The notes beneath the pieces are model-generated. The model searched no databases. It saw nothing but the letters and a program-made list of their open reading frames with translations, and had not been told where the DNA came from. 64,000 bases of DNA from the NCBI GenBank assembly GCA_030696045.1, contig JAUYNO010000058.1, positions 1-64,000 of the forward strand. Reading direction: 5' to 3'. The position numbers were made by a program, and so were the translations under genes. Positions 1-7,834 of this stretch are shown here, one piece after another (the stretch's first letter is position 1; every line of letters begins with the position of its first letter). Source of the stretch: Stagnimonas sp. GTDB taxonomy: Bacteria; Pseudomonadota; Gammaproteobacteria; Nevskiales; Nevskiaceae.

Positions 1-1
1 C

Positions 2-1747
2 CGCTCCGATACCGCCTTTTCAACCGGCGATGAAAACCCCTTCAACCAGCGCGGCAATTTGTTCAACGGCGTAACGGTTGATCGCGTGGTGCTGAACCCT
101 GCCTACGACCCGGAGGGGCCGATGGATGCCAGCAATCCGCAATTCGTGAATGTGCCGGGCACCCGCAATGGCGTGCCCGCCAGCAACGATTTCAACCTAG
201 TCTTGCTGCGCGCCGATATCCGCGGCGACTGGAAGCTCAGCGACAACCTGAACCTCACCGGCCGCCTGCGCGCGGTGCTGGATCCCACCGTCTACGAAGA
301 ATTTGACCCGGACGCCGTCGGCAGCCAGGCGGTTGGCCGCAACTACGGTCGCCCCCACTATTTCCGCTATGACGCCGAGGGCAGGAGCCGCTCCAACCCG
401 CTGGAGTGGACCAGCCGCGAGGGCATGATCGACCTGCCCTCGCTCTACGCCTCCTACAACCGGGGCCCCTTGCTGGTGAAGTTTGGCAATCAGGAAATCG
501 CCTGGGGCCAGGCCATTTTCTTTCGGGTGCTCGATGTTCCCAATGGCCTCGACCTGCGCCGCCACGCGGTGCTGGACTACGCCACGGAGGAGTTCCAGGA
601 CAAGCGAGTCCCCTCCATTGCGCTGCGCTCCTCCTACCAGTTCGAAGGCGGCTGGCTGGCGGACGGCTACGTGCAGCGGTTCCAGCCCACGGTGCTCGGC
701 AACCCCAACACCCAGTACAACCTCATCCCCTCGCAGTTCACAGTCCACGACCGCTATGCGCGGTTTGACGACAAGCTCAACTTCGGCCTGCGCCTGAAGG
801 GCGATTTGGGAAAATTCGGGGTACAGGCCATCGCGGCGCGCCGCTACAACCCGGACGGCGTCTACCGCTGGACCCAATCCGGCGTGAATCGCGACCTGCC
901 GGGAGCACCGGGCAGCGGTGCGGTACTGGCGCAGACCGCGTTTGAAGTAGACCCCACCGGCGTGTGGTCGGCGGACGAGTGGTACACCTATGCGGCCATG
1001 GCCCGCTTGAATGGCACCACCGGCCTCAACACCGCCGTCGCGGAGTTTCCGGCGGCCGCCTTGCTCGGGGCATTTGAAGCGCCGAACAAGACCGTGGCGG
1101 AGATCGAGCTCAACACCTTTTTCATCGGCTCGGGCAGCGGCTTGCGCGGCCACATCGAGCGGACCTACCGACGCGAAACCAATCTGGGCCTGGGTGCGAG
1201 CTACATCACCGAGGGCGACCCCGGGTCCTGGCTGGATCAGCTGATCATCAATGTCGAGGCCCTGTACACGCCGGATCGCAGCTTCACCAATCCCTCGCTC
1301 AGCCAAAAATTCCTCAAGCAGGAGGAGTTCACCACGGCCCTGGTCATGGAGAAATACCAGAGCCTGGTGAAGTCGCTGCCCGCGACCTACCTGGTAGCGC
1401 AATGGCTGTTCAAGACCCGCAGCGATCTGCTGGGCCGCAGCCTGGAAGGCATGGGTGGCGATGTCGACAACACACCCGGCGGCAAGCCCAACTACAACGC
1501 CTTTGCGTTTGCCCTGCAGCAGCCCTTTCCCAACCTGATCTGGCGCGCCGACCTGGCGGTTCTGTACGAACCCAGCGGCGGCATCCTGGTGCAGCCGGGT
1601 CTGCGCTGGAAGCCGAACGGCGCGGTGACGGTGGAAGCCTTCTACAACTATCTGAACGGCGGCTTGAACGGCAACCCCAACAGCAATGCCATCTCCAGCC
1701 TGGGCTATGCCGATGAACTCACACTGCGCCTGGGCTATCAATTCTGA
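2..1747 (+). CDS. DUF1302 family outer-membrane protein (5' end outside window)
   Basis: The frame is open from the first bases of the window, so the start lies upstream; 581 residues are visible. Many short alternating, aromatic-rich segments and the C-terminal LRLGYQF, which ends in Phe like an outer-membrane beta-barrel, fit the DUF1302 family. Those proteins are usually about 600 residues long, so little is missing. In other proteobacteria DUF1302 proteins are often encoded beside DUF1329 proteins and linked to uptake or handling of hydrophobic compounds. No DUF1329 gene follows here. The exact substrate cannot be inferred. Confidence 0.8.
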   Translation, partial: RSDTAFSTGDENPFNQRGNLFNGVTVDRVVLNPAYDPEGPMDASNPQFVNVPGTRNGVPASNDFNLVLLRADIRGDWKLSDNLNLTGRLRAVLDPTVYEEFDPDAVGSQAVGRNYGRPHYFRYDAEGRSRSNPLEWTSREGMIDLPSLYASYNRGPLLVKFGNQEIAWGQAIFFRVLDVPNGLDLRRHAVLDYATEEFQDKRVPSIALRSSYQFEGGWLADGYVQRFQPTVLGNPNTQYNLIPSQFTVHDRYARFDDKLNFGLRLKGDLGKFGVQAIAARRYNPDGVYRWTQSGVNRDLPGAPGSGAVLAQTAFEVDPTGVWSADEWYTYAAMARLNGTTGLNTAVAEFPAAALLGAFEAPNKTVAEIELNTFFIGSGSGLRGHIERTYRRETNLGLGASYITEGDPGSWLDQLIINVEALYTPDRSFTNPSLSQKFLKQEEFTTALVMEKYQSLVKSLPATYLVAQWLFKTRSDLLGRSLEGMGGDVDNTPGGKPNYNAFAFALQQPFPNLIWRADLAVLYEPSGGILVQPGLRWKPNGAVTVEAFYNYLNGGLNGNPNSNAISSLGYADELTLRLGYQF

Positions 1748-2002
1748 ACCCGGCCAAGCCTCGGCCCGTCGCCCAGCACTGCCGGACCGTGCCGATTTCG
1801 CGGATGTCTTTGGCTATGGCGCGCTGGGTGCGCTGTTCTGGTACCCGCAGAACCCGTCCCCCACCTCTCCCTATGACGCCTACGGCCTGAATCTGGGACG
1901 CAGCAGCAGCCTCACCGCGCTCCAGTAAGCCCGGCGCGTATGGGCTCGAGCTTTCTCTCCCTCTCCCCTGCCGGGAGAGGGGAAGCAATCCCGGCCTTCC
2001 AA
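1748..2002. other. Intergenic region between convergent genes
   Basis: This 255 bp gap separates the DUF1302 gene from the convergent reductase gene. A short open frame (about 1803-1928) has no start or recognisable product and may be a decayed gene end. A C/G hairpin lies at 1958-1983. Nothing else could be assigned. Confidence 0.4.
1958..1983. terminator. GC hairpin, possible bidirectional terminator
   Basis: The arms CCTCTCCC and GGGAGAGG flank a short loop between two converging genes. There is no U-tract. It resembles the other CTCTCCCC hairpins dispersed in this window, so it may be a repeat-family member that also stops transcription. Confidence 0.4.
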
Positions 2003-3232
2003 CTAGGCCAGCACCTCAAACGTCAGCCCCGCATTCGCCCGCAGCCGCTCCACCAGCGCATCCCCCAGCGCCGTCGCCGGCGTCCAGAAGCCACCGGGTA
2101 GCGCCTTCTTGTCCAGCTCGGCCAGACAGGCACCGGCCTCGCCCAGCATCTTGCCGGTGGAGCCGTAGCCGGGATCGCGGTCGCCGGTGACTTTCACCAG
2201 CAGGGTCTGGCCGTCGGCGGTGCGGCCGTAGAAGCGGAAGTCGTAGCTGCCGCCATCCTGCTGGTCCTGGGTCGGGCCCTCGCCTGGCTTGGGCACCAGG
2301 TAGGTTTCCAGCAGCCAGCGGGTCGGCGGCAGCGCGGCGGCAGCGACGAAGCCGCCCAGGCCGAGCGCGACGCCGGTGGCGGTGGCGCGGCCCTTGAAGC
2401 CGGGGCCGGTCATCATCGCCTCGTCGTAGCGGAAGTCGGCGCCGTAGGCACGGCCCTTGAGCGCGTTGGAGCGGTGCACGATGCGGGTGTTGATGCCGGA
2501 CATCACGAACGGCGCCAACCAGCTGCGCGCTTCCTCGTCGTACTGAGCGAACATCACTTCCGGCTGGCGCGGTCCGGCCTGACCATCGTCCGGACAGACC
2601 GCGTAGGGGTTGGCCATCAGCTTTCGCAAGGCAGGATCGGCGGCGATCTCGCGCATCACGTTCATCAGGCTGGCGACGGTGCCGCCGGAAAAACCACCGC
2701 GCAGTTTGCGGATGCGCAGCTTGACCCGCGTGCAGGGCGCGCCAAAGCGCTGCTGCGCCTCCCGCTGCAGGTAGTGCACGCCGAGATCGGAGGGGATCGA
2801 GTCGAAGCCGCAGCAGTGGACGATGCGGGCGCCGCTGGCCTTGGCGGTGGCTTCGTGGGCGTCGATCATGCGGCGGATCCACTGCACCTCGCCGGTCAGG
2901 TCGCAGTAATCGGTGCCGGTCTCGGCGCAGACTTTCACCAGCTCCGAACCGAACAGCGCATAGGGACCGACGGTGGAGATCACCACCCGGGTCTGGCCGC
3001 AGAGCTGGCGCAGCGCCGTCTCGTCGGCGGCATCGGCGAGGATCAGCGGCAGCTTCGCGGCCTCGGGGCCCAGCTCCGCCTGCAGCGCCTGCAGCTTGGC
3101 CAGCGAGCGCCCGGCCATGGCCCAGGAGAACGTGCCGCCGGCGCCGTGCCGCTGCAACAGATAGCGGCAGAGGATCTGGCCGACGAAGCTGGTCGCGCCA
3201 AACACCACGAGCTGATGGGTCGTTTTTGCCAC
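2003..3232 (-). CDS. Saccharopine dehydrogenase-like NAD(P)-binding reductase
   Basis: The product is 409 residues. A Rossmann nucleotide-binding motif (VVFGATSFVG) lies near residues 9-18, followed by the pattern of the saccharopine dehydrogenase-like / trans-acting enoyl reductase family: AGRS around residue 40 and the conserved FDSIPSDLG around residue 150. A hydrophobic, glycine-rich stretch near residue 300 is typical of the membrane-associated family members. I chose the GTG at 3232 because GGAG lies 6 bases upstream; a longer frame reaches 3271 but its start would lie inside the neighbouring mobile element. The substrate is unknown; lipid or polyketide reduction is the family precedent. 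Confidence 0.75.
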   Translation of the reverse strand: MAKTTHQLVVFGATSFVGQILCRYLLQRHGAGGTFSWAMAGRSLAKLQALQAELGPEAAKLPLILADAADETALRQLCGQTRVVISTVGPYALFGSELVKVCAETGTDYCDLTGEVQWIRRMIDAHEATAKASGARIVHCCGFDSIPSDLGVHYLQREAQQRFGAPCTRVKLRIRKLRGGFSGGTVASLMNVMREIAADPALRKLMANPYAVCPDDGQAGPRQPEVMFAQYDEEARSWLAPFVMSGINTRIVHRSNALKGRAYGADFRYDEAMMTGPGFKGRATATGVALGLGGFVAAAALPPTRWLLETYLVPKPGEGPTQDQQDGGSYDFRFYGRTADGQTLLVKVTGDRDPGYGSTGKMLGEAGACLAELDKKALPGGFWTPATALGDALVERLRANAGLTFEVLA

Positions 3233-3254
3233 GGGAATCTCCAGGGTATGGACG

Positions 3255-3527
3255 CTAGGGCGTGTTAACAATTAAATGGTCGCTGCGGCCGAAGGCTGTT
3301 TTGGCGCAGTGCAAGGAAGCGAGGCTGCGCGATGGTTTATGCCATCGAAAGACTCGCTGACGTAGCAATGCGCCAAAACAGTCCGGCCCCGAAGGGTTGC
3401 TGGCCCAAAGGCCGCCATGCGGCGTTGCCGGCCTAGCCACGGCTCCAGCCTTGGCGTCGTTCGGCGCCTTGCCTGGCGGCCTTTGGGTCAGCAACGCAGC
3501 GATCATTTAATTGTTAACACGCCCTAG
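3255..3527. mobile_element. MITE-like non-coding element with ~31 bp terminal inverted repeats
   Basis: The ends are inverted copies, CTAGGGCGTGTTAACAATTA on the left and its complement on the right. They match over about 33 bases with one mismatch, flanked by CTAG on each side (3255-3258 and 3524-3527), which may be a target duplication. The interior has two further inverted pairs: GGCTGTTTTGGCGCA/TGCGCCAAAACAG (near 3293 and 3369) and TTGCTGGCCCAAAGGCCGCC with its near complement (near 3397 and 3477). No transposase is present, and the open frames inside look spurious. The size, termini and lack of genes fit a miniature inverted-repeat element mobilised in trans. Confidence 0.75.
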
Positions 3528-3528
3528 G

Positions 3529-3771
3529 TCAGTAGCCGTCGCGCGGCGACTTCGACTGCTGGTAGTCGCGCACCGACAGCTTGCAGCCGCGCACGAACTC
3601 CGGGGCATAGCCTTCGCAGGCCTTGGGGTCGAGCAGCACCGCCCGCTGCGCCCACTCATAGCCTTCGGCCTGGGTCGCGCAGTACTGGCGGCAAGGGGCG
3701 GTAGTGACCGGGGTGCTGGCGCAGGCGCCCAGCAGCAGGCCGGAAATGAGCAGGAGCGGTTTCTGATGCAC
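3529..3771 (-). CDS. Small lipoprotein of unknown function
   Basis: The product is 80 residues with a lipoprotein signal peptide ending LLLGAC, so Cys should be lipidated and the protein anchored to a membrane facing the periplasm. The mature part is short and contains three more Cys residues plus a charged C-terminus (SKSPRDGY). The GTG at 3771 is preferred because it places a signal peptide at the N-terminus; the frame extends to 3825 but that would bury the signal. No strong ribosome site is visible. The stop lies 2 bases from the MITE-like element. I do not recognise the family. Confidence 0.55.
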   Translation of the reverse strand: MHQKPLLLISGLLLGACASTPVTTAPCRQYCATQAEGYEWAQRAVLLDPKACEGYAPEFVRGCKLSVRDYQQSKSPRDGY

Positions 3772-3916
3772 GGTTGAGGAATGAGCTGAGAACTTGAACG
3801 CCGAAAGGCCGGCAGTGTGCCGCAATCACGGGGGAAGCGGGGTTAGGGTCCGTTACAATCCGCGCCCCTCGAAGCAATACCGTCAGCTTCGTGCGTATCT
3901 CAAGGAGAGAGTTCCG

Positions 3917-4639
3917 GTGCCTGTTTCCGCATCCGCCCTGCTGACCCCCACCGTGGCCGCCGAGCCCGTTCAGAGCCTGCCGGCCTCACGGCTGGCGCAA
4001 CTCCAGGCCGCCTACACGCCGCTGAATTTCGAGCAGCGCCTGCAAAGGCTCTACCAGGACTACACACCCGAGCAGGTGCTGGTCACCTCCTCGTTCGCGG
4101 CCACCTCGGCCTACTTCCTGCACATCATCTCGCGCATCCAGCCGCGCCAGAAGATCGCCTTCATCGACACCGGCTATCACTTTCCGCAGACCCTGGCCTA
4201 TCGCGATTATCTGATCCGGCTGTTCGGGCTCGACGTGTTCGACGTCAAGGCCGAGGACTGGAAGCACCAGTTCACCGCCCAGGAAAAAACCTACGAGCGC
4301 GACCCCGACTACTGCTGCGCGGTCAACAAGGTCGAGCCGCTGGATGCGATCAAGCCCAACTACCTGGTCTGGGTGTCGAGCCTGATGGGCTGGCAGACCG
4401 ATGACCGCGCTGGCATGCAGGTGTTCGAGGAGCGGCGCGGCATCCTCAAGTTCAACCCCATGATCGACGTCAGCCGCGAGCAACGCGACGCCTACATCGC
4501 CGAGCACCAGCTGCCGTTCCACCCGATGGTCGCCGAGGGCTATTCCTCCATCGGCTGCAGCCACTGCACAGTGAAGGGCGAAGGCCGCAGCGGCCGCTGG
4601 GTCGGCAAGCCGAAGACGGAGTGCGGGCTGCATTTGTAG
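3917..4639 (+). CDS. cysH: Assimilatory APS reductase (thioredoxin-dependent), [4Fe-4S] type
   Basis: CysH reduces adenylyl sulfate (or PAPS) to sulfite in cytoplasmic sulfate assimilation. The 240-residue product carries the catalytic C-terminal ECGLHL (Cys236). It also has the two cysteine pairs that hold a [4Fe-4S] cluster in APS reductases, CC at 133-134 and CSHC at 214-217. Enterobacterial PAPS reductases lack these pairs, so APS rather than PAPS is the likely substrate. The GTG at 3917 is supported by AAGGAG upstream; an in-frame extension to 3794 overlaps the divergent lipoprotein region and has no ribosome site. No other sulfate-assimilation gene is adjacent. Confidence 0.9.
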   Translation: MPVSASALLTPTVAAEPVQSLPASRLAQLQAAYTPLNFEQRLQRLYQDYTPEQVLVTSSFAATSAYFLHIISRIQPRQKIAFIDTGYHFPQTLAYRDYLIRLFGLDVFDVKAEDWKHQFTAQEKTYERDPDYCCAVNKVEPLDAIKPNYLVWVSSLMGWQTDDRAGMQVFEERRGILKFNPMIDVSREQRDAYIAEHQLPFHPMVAEGYSSIGCSHCTVKGEGRSGRWVGKPKTECGLHL

Positions 4640-4930
4640 CGGGTTAGTCCCCTCCCCCTTGCGGGGGTGAGGCGGAAATAGGCAAAGCACCGCTTTGCCC
4701 CGCCGAACGCCATGACCCATGCATGGGGTCATGGCCGGCAGGTTGGGGAGGGGGAAGCCCTCAAGTTGCGTGCAGTAGGACTCAGCGCCGCAGCCCCCCG
4801 CCCCTAACCCCTCCCCGCCAGGGGGAAGGGAACCATCCTCATCCGCAAAGGTGAGGTTGCCGGCCGCCGCCGCCCGCATAGTCGCCCCACATCAGCGGGC
4901 CACAGAGCCCAAGCCAAGAGGAGCAACAGC
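4640..4930. repeat. Intergenic hairpin repeat, copy 1
   Basis: This 291 bp gap holds a structured repeat at about 4650-4756. It contains a CCCCCTT-GCGGGGG hairpin, a GGCAAAGC/GCTTTGCC hairpin and a 10 bp stem GCCATGACCC/GGGTCATGGC around ATGCATG, ending in a G-rich strand. A second copy is at 35407-35500 with paired substitutions in both stems. The rest (to 4910) is C-rich with no gene. AGGAG at about 4919 is the ribosome site of the next gene. Confidence 0.7.
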
Positions 4931-5806
4931 ATGGCCGGCGCCACCAAGTCCGACTGGATTCCGATCTACCTCGCCTACGCCCTCTGCATCGCGGCCGGCG
5001 GGGCCGTGCTCCGCTACGCCGGCCTGCCGCAACCCTGGGACGCCCTGGTCGCCGACCTGGTCGCGACGGCAGTGATCTTTGCCTTCAGCTACCGCTACAA
5101 AAACTCCAGCTTCTACGACGCCTACTGGAGCGTGATACCCCCGCTGCTGGCGCTGTACTGGTACTACGGCAATCCCGCCGCCGGCGTCGACGGCAGCCGC
5201 GCCGCGATGGTGGTCGGCCTGGTCTGGCTCTGGGCGATCCGCCTCACCGTCAACTGGGGTGTGCACTGGGGCGGGCTCACCCACGAGGACTGGCGCTATC
5301 CCATCGTCCGCGCCCGCGCCGGCAAGTTCGCCACCCTCGCCGACTTCGGCGGCATCCATGTCTTCCCCACCCTGCAGGTGTTCGCGACCTGCCTGCCGAT
5401 CTACGCGGTGATGACGCGCGGCCAGGCGCCGCTGGGCTGGCTCGACGCCCTCGCCTGCATCGTGACGTTTGGCGCCATCAGCATCGAGACCATCGCCGAC
5501 CTGCAGCTGCACGCCTTCATCGCCCGCCGCAAGGGCGGCGAATTCATCCGCAGCGGCCTCTGGGCCTGGTCGCGCCACCCCAATTATTTTGGTGAGCTGA
5601 GCTACTGGTGGGGCCTGATGCTGTTCGGCCTCGCCGCCGCGCCCGACCAGTGGTGGTGGATCGTCCCCGGCGCGCTGGGCATGACCTGGATGTTCGTGTT
5701 CGTCAGCGTGCCCTTCATGGACGAGCGCAGCTGCGAGCGCCGGCCCGCCTACCGCGAGCACATGGCCAAGGTCTCGGCCCTGGTGCCGCTGCCCCCGCGC
5801 GGCTGA
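4931..5806 (+). CDS. DUF1295 integral-membrane protein, steroid 5-alpha-reductase-like
   Basis: The product is 291 residues with about seven hydrophobic helices. The C-terminal third carries RHPNYFGE near residues 214-221, the hallmark of the DUF1295 / steroid 5-alpha-reductase C-terminal fold shared with isoprenylcysteine methyltransferases and sterol reductases, where it helps bind the nucleotide cofactor. The enzyme is expected in the inner membrane, acting on a lipid-like substrate that cannot be named. AGGAG lies 7 bases before the ATG. It appears to be transcribed alone, ending at the strong hairpin at 5839-5936. Confidence 0.85.
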   Translation: MAGATKSDWIPIYLAYALCIAAGGAVLRYAGLPQPWDALVADLVATAVIFAFSYRYKNSSFYDAYWSVIPPLLALYWYYGNPAAGVDGSRAAMVVGLVWLWAIRLTVNWGVHWGGLTHEDWRYPIVRARAGKFATLADFGGIHVFPTLQVFATCLPIYAVMTRGQAPLGWLDALACIVTFGAISIETIADLQLHAFIARRKGGEFIRSGLWAWSRHPNYFGELSYWWGLMLFGLAAAPDQWWWIVPGALGMTWMFVFVSVPFMDERSCERRPAYREHMAKVSALVPLPPRG

Positions 5807-5838
5807 CACCGCCAGAATTATCGAACCTCGATGATGAA

Positions 5839-5936
5839 CCCCTCTCCCCTTGTGGGGGAGCGTTTGGCCTCGGGACCGAACCGACTCAATGTCGGTTCGG
5901 CTTAAGCCAAACGCTCCCCCACAAGGGGAGAGAGGG
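5839..5936. repeat. Long inverted repeat between convergent genes
   Basis: CCCTCTCCCCTTGTGGGGGA plus GCGTTTGGC is mirrored almost perfectly by GCCAAACGC plus TCCCCCACAAGGGGAGAGAG. The loop holds a second hairpin, CCGAACCGAC/GTCGGTTCGG. It lies between the DUF1295 gene and the convergent EF-hand gene and could end transcription from both sides. Confidence 0.7.
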
Positions 5937-5946
5937 CTCACCGCAT

Positions 5947-6270
5947 TCAGCGCCCCTGCGGCGTATCCCTGCCGTTCAAGCTCATGCCACTGGTGAACTC
6001 GGTGACATTGACGACGCCATCCCGGTCGAAGTCCCACTTGTCCCAGTTGAGCTTCATGTCGATGTCGGCTTCGGCCTTGCTGATGACGCCGTCCTTGTCC
6101 CGGTCCAGCTTCCGCAACTTTTCGTTGATGACACGGGCGCTGGCCGGGGCGGGAATGTCGGCGGGCATCCTCTGGGTCGGCGTCATTTCCAGCTGAGCCC
6201 GAGCTGCGCCTGCTGCTGCGGCAGCCAGCACGATCAGACTGGCAAGGGCCTGGGTGGTGATGGTTCGCAT
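5947..6270 (-). CDS. Secreted EF-hand calcium-binding protein
   Basis: The product is 107 residues. A signal peptide (residues 1-25, ending AARAQ) is followed by two canonical EF-hand loops, D56-x-D58-x-D60-G61 to E67 and D80-x-D82-x-D84-G85 to E91. All calcium ligands are present in both. It should bind calcium in the periplasm or outside the cell. The ATG at 6270 has GGAG upstream and gives a proper signal peptide; a frame reaching 6327 would hide it. The partner is unknown. Confidence 0.8.
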   Translation of the reverse strand: MRTITTQALASLIVLAAAAAGAARAQLEMTPTQRMPADIPAPASARVINEKLRKLDRDKDGVISKAEADIDMKLNWDKWDFDRDGVVNVTEFTSGMSLNGRDTPQGR

Positions 6271-6460
6271 GGAGAACTCCTGATGCGCGGTGGACGGCCA
6301 GTTAAGCGCCCTGCGGTGAAACCACACTGAATCCGCTGCGCTTGCGCCCCGCCTTTCGGCGCGGCTTAATCAGGCCATCCAGTCGATGTCCCTGCCGTCC
6401 TGGCGCGACCTCAGGGTCGCGGCTGAAGGCGGGCGTTGATCCCTAAGGTCATCGCCAAAA

Positions 6461-6862
6461 ATGCTCACCGAAATCTCAGAGTTCTTCCGCTCGCTAGGCC
6501 TTGATCCGCTGCTCGGCGGTTTCCTCGCCGGCATCGCATTCTGTGTGCTCGCCCTCATCGGATTCCGCAAGCGCACCTCCGAGCCCACAGGCCCGACGAG
6601 CAGCGTCCACAAACCGCCGGCGCGCGCGAGCAGCAGCTTCTCGGTCTCTCGCGAGCAGATGCAGCACTCGGCGCTCAGCATCAAGCTGAAGCTCAACGGC
6701 AGCGAGCGCGAACTGAGCGCGGCGGAGACCGCCGAGATGAGCGCCGCGCTGCAACGCGGCGACAAGATCGGTGCCATCAAGGCGCTGCGGGAAGTCACCG
6801 GCCTGGGCCTGAAGGAAGCCAAGGACCTGGTCGAAGTGATCGAGCGCTCGCAGCGCCCCTAA
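6461..6862 (+). CDS. Membrane protein with ribosomal L7/L12 C-terminal-like domain
   Basis: The product is 133 residues. One transmembrane helix (about residues 18-36) is followed by a basic, Ser/Pro-rich linker. The C-terminal segment (about residues 98-128) reads GDKIGAIKALREVTGLGLKE followed by AKDLVE, the signature of the L7/L12 C-terminal fold that ClpS also shares. The ribosomal N-terminal dimerisation domain is absent, so this is not RplL. Proteins of this layout are common and poorly characterised; a role as a protein-binding adaptor at the inner membrane is inference. It overlaps the convergent kinase gene by 4 bases. Confidence 0.75.
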   Translation: MLTEISEFFRSLGLDPLLGGFLAGIAFCVLALIGFRKRTSEPTGPTSSVHKPPARASSSFSVSREQMQHSALSIKLKLNGSERELSAAETAEMSAALQRGDKIGAIKALREVTGLGLKEAKDLVEVIERSQRP

Positions 6863-7266
6863 AGCGCGAGTTGCAGGCGGATGCAGTTGCGGCCGCCGAC
6901 GCGCGCGTATTCGGTGGCGCGCGCGAAGCCCTCGACCAGCACCACGCCCAGCCGCCCGACCGGTCGCCGGCTCAGCGGCGCGTCGAGCAGGGCCTGCGGG
7001 GCCTGGGTGAAGGGGTCGTATTCCGGCGCGGCGTCTTCGTAGTGCAGGACCAGGGCTTGGTCTTGCCACTGAAGCCGCAGGCGGACCGGCCCCTGCTGAT
7101 CGCCGCCGTGCTGCACGGTATTTAGGTAAAGCTCCTCGGCCACTACCAGCAACTTCAGCAGTGCAGGCTCGGCCAGCCCCAGGCGCCGCCCGGCGTCTTC
7201 GACGAAGGCCAGCAGGGCCGCCAACTGGCCGAGCTCGGCCGGGAATTGGGCCTCCGCTGTGGGCAT
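6859..7266 (-). CDS. RsbW-like anti-sigma/serine kinase (HATPase_c_2)
   Basis: The product is 135 residues, the size of a single GHKL ATPase domain. The N-box is EELYLNTVQHGG (about residues 45-56), a G1-like segment YEDAAPEYDPF lies near residue 76, and a G2-like GRLGVVLVEGF near residue 103. The usual D-x-G of G1 is D-A-A, a departure from the consensus. In partner-switching systems such kinases phosphorylate a STAS antagonist and bind a target, often a sigma factor. The STAS protein (11490-11834) and a PP2C phosphatase (8427-10532) are close by on the same strand, so this is probably the kinase of that module. Confidence 0.8.
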   Translation of the reverse strand: MPTAEAQFPAELGQLAALLAFVEDAGRRLGLAEPALLKLLVVAEELYLNTVQHGGDQQGPVRLRLQWQDQALVLHYEDAAPEYDPFTQAPQALLDAPLSRRPVGRLGVVLVEGFARATEYARVGGRNCIRLQLAL

Positions 7267-7372
7267 CGCGACACCAAATCTGGGGGGATGAACGGGGATA
7301 CTCCGGGGGCGGCCCGTCCCCTACCATGGGCTGCGGGCTCGTCTACCCCATTGTGCAATGCGGAGAAAACCC

Positions 7373-7834
7373 ATGTCGAAGCGACCGTCGTCACGCCGGA
7401 CCCCAGACCTGCTGCTGGCCGCCCTGCTGGTGTTGGGCAGCACCACGGCAGAGGCCGGCGTCGGCCTGTTCAAGCTGGTGCAGGGGCCGGTGAGCGTGCT
7501 GCGGGGCGGGCAGACGCTGCCAGCCAGCGTCGGCATGGCGGTCGAAGCGGCGGACGTGATCGTCACCGGCGACGGCGCGGTCGCCGGCCTCGGCTTCAGC
7601 GACAACTCGCGGCTGTCGCTGGGCCCGCGCAGCCGGCTGGTGCTGGACCGCTACCAGTTCGACACCACCACCCACGAGGGCCGCTTCGACGCCAGCCTCA
7701 GCCAGGGCAAGCTGGCGGTGGTCTCGGGCAAGATCGCCAAGCACAAGACCGATGCGATGACCGTGGGCACGCCCAGCAGCATCCTGGGCGTGCGCGGCAC
7801 CGAGTTCGTGGTGGAAGTCGGAGCCGCGCCGTGA
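7373..7834 (+). CDS. FecR-domain periplasmic protein
   Basis: The product is 153 residues. A signal peptide ends TTAEA near residue 29. The remainder is one FecR domain: an early strand (VLRGGQTLPASVGMAV), a serum-amyloid-like sheet (LSLGPRSRLVLDRY) and the conserved VRGTEFVV near the C-terminus. There is no anti-sigma helix, so it is a free-standing periplasmic FecR domain rather than an iron-dicitrate regulator. The ATG at 7373 has GGAG 7 bases upstream and is preferred to the one at 7358. The stop overlaps the GTG of the OmpA-like gene (GTGA), so the two are translated together. Confidence 0.85.
   Translation: MSKRPSSRRTPDLLLAALLVLGSTTAEAGVGLFKLVQGPVSVLRGGQTLPASVGMAVEAADVIVTGDGAVAGLGFSDNSRLSLGPRSRLVLDRYQFDTTTHEGRFDASLSQGKLAVVSGKIAKHKTDAMTVGTPSSILGVRGTEFVVEVGAAP

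Noticed and set aside
197-1741. Long antisense open frame opposite the DUF1302 gene
   Set aside because: High-GC codon bias opens the complementary frame; the product is low-complexity and the sense strand encodes a clear barrel protein.
1803-1928. Short open frame after the DUF1302 gene
   Set aside because: No start codon with a ribosome site and no family; kept only as intergenic content.
3255-3506. 83-codon minus-strand frame inside the MITE-like element
   Set aside because: It is made of inverted-repeat sequence and has no recognisable protein pattern.
5840-5935. CRISPR-like repeats in the C-rich intergenic regions
   Set aside because: The repeats are single inverted pairs without regular spacers and no cas gene is present.
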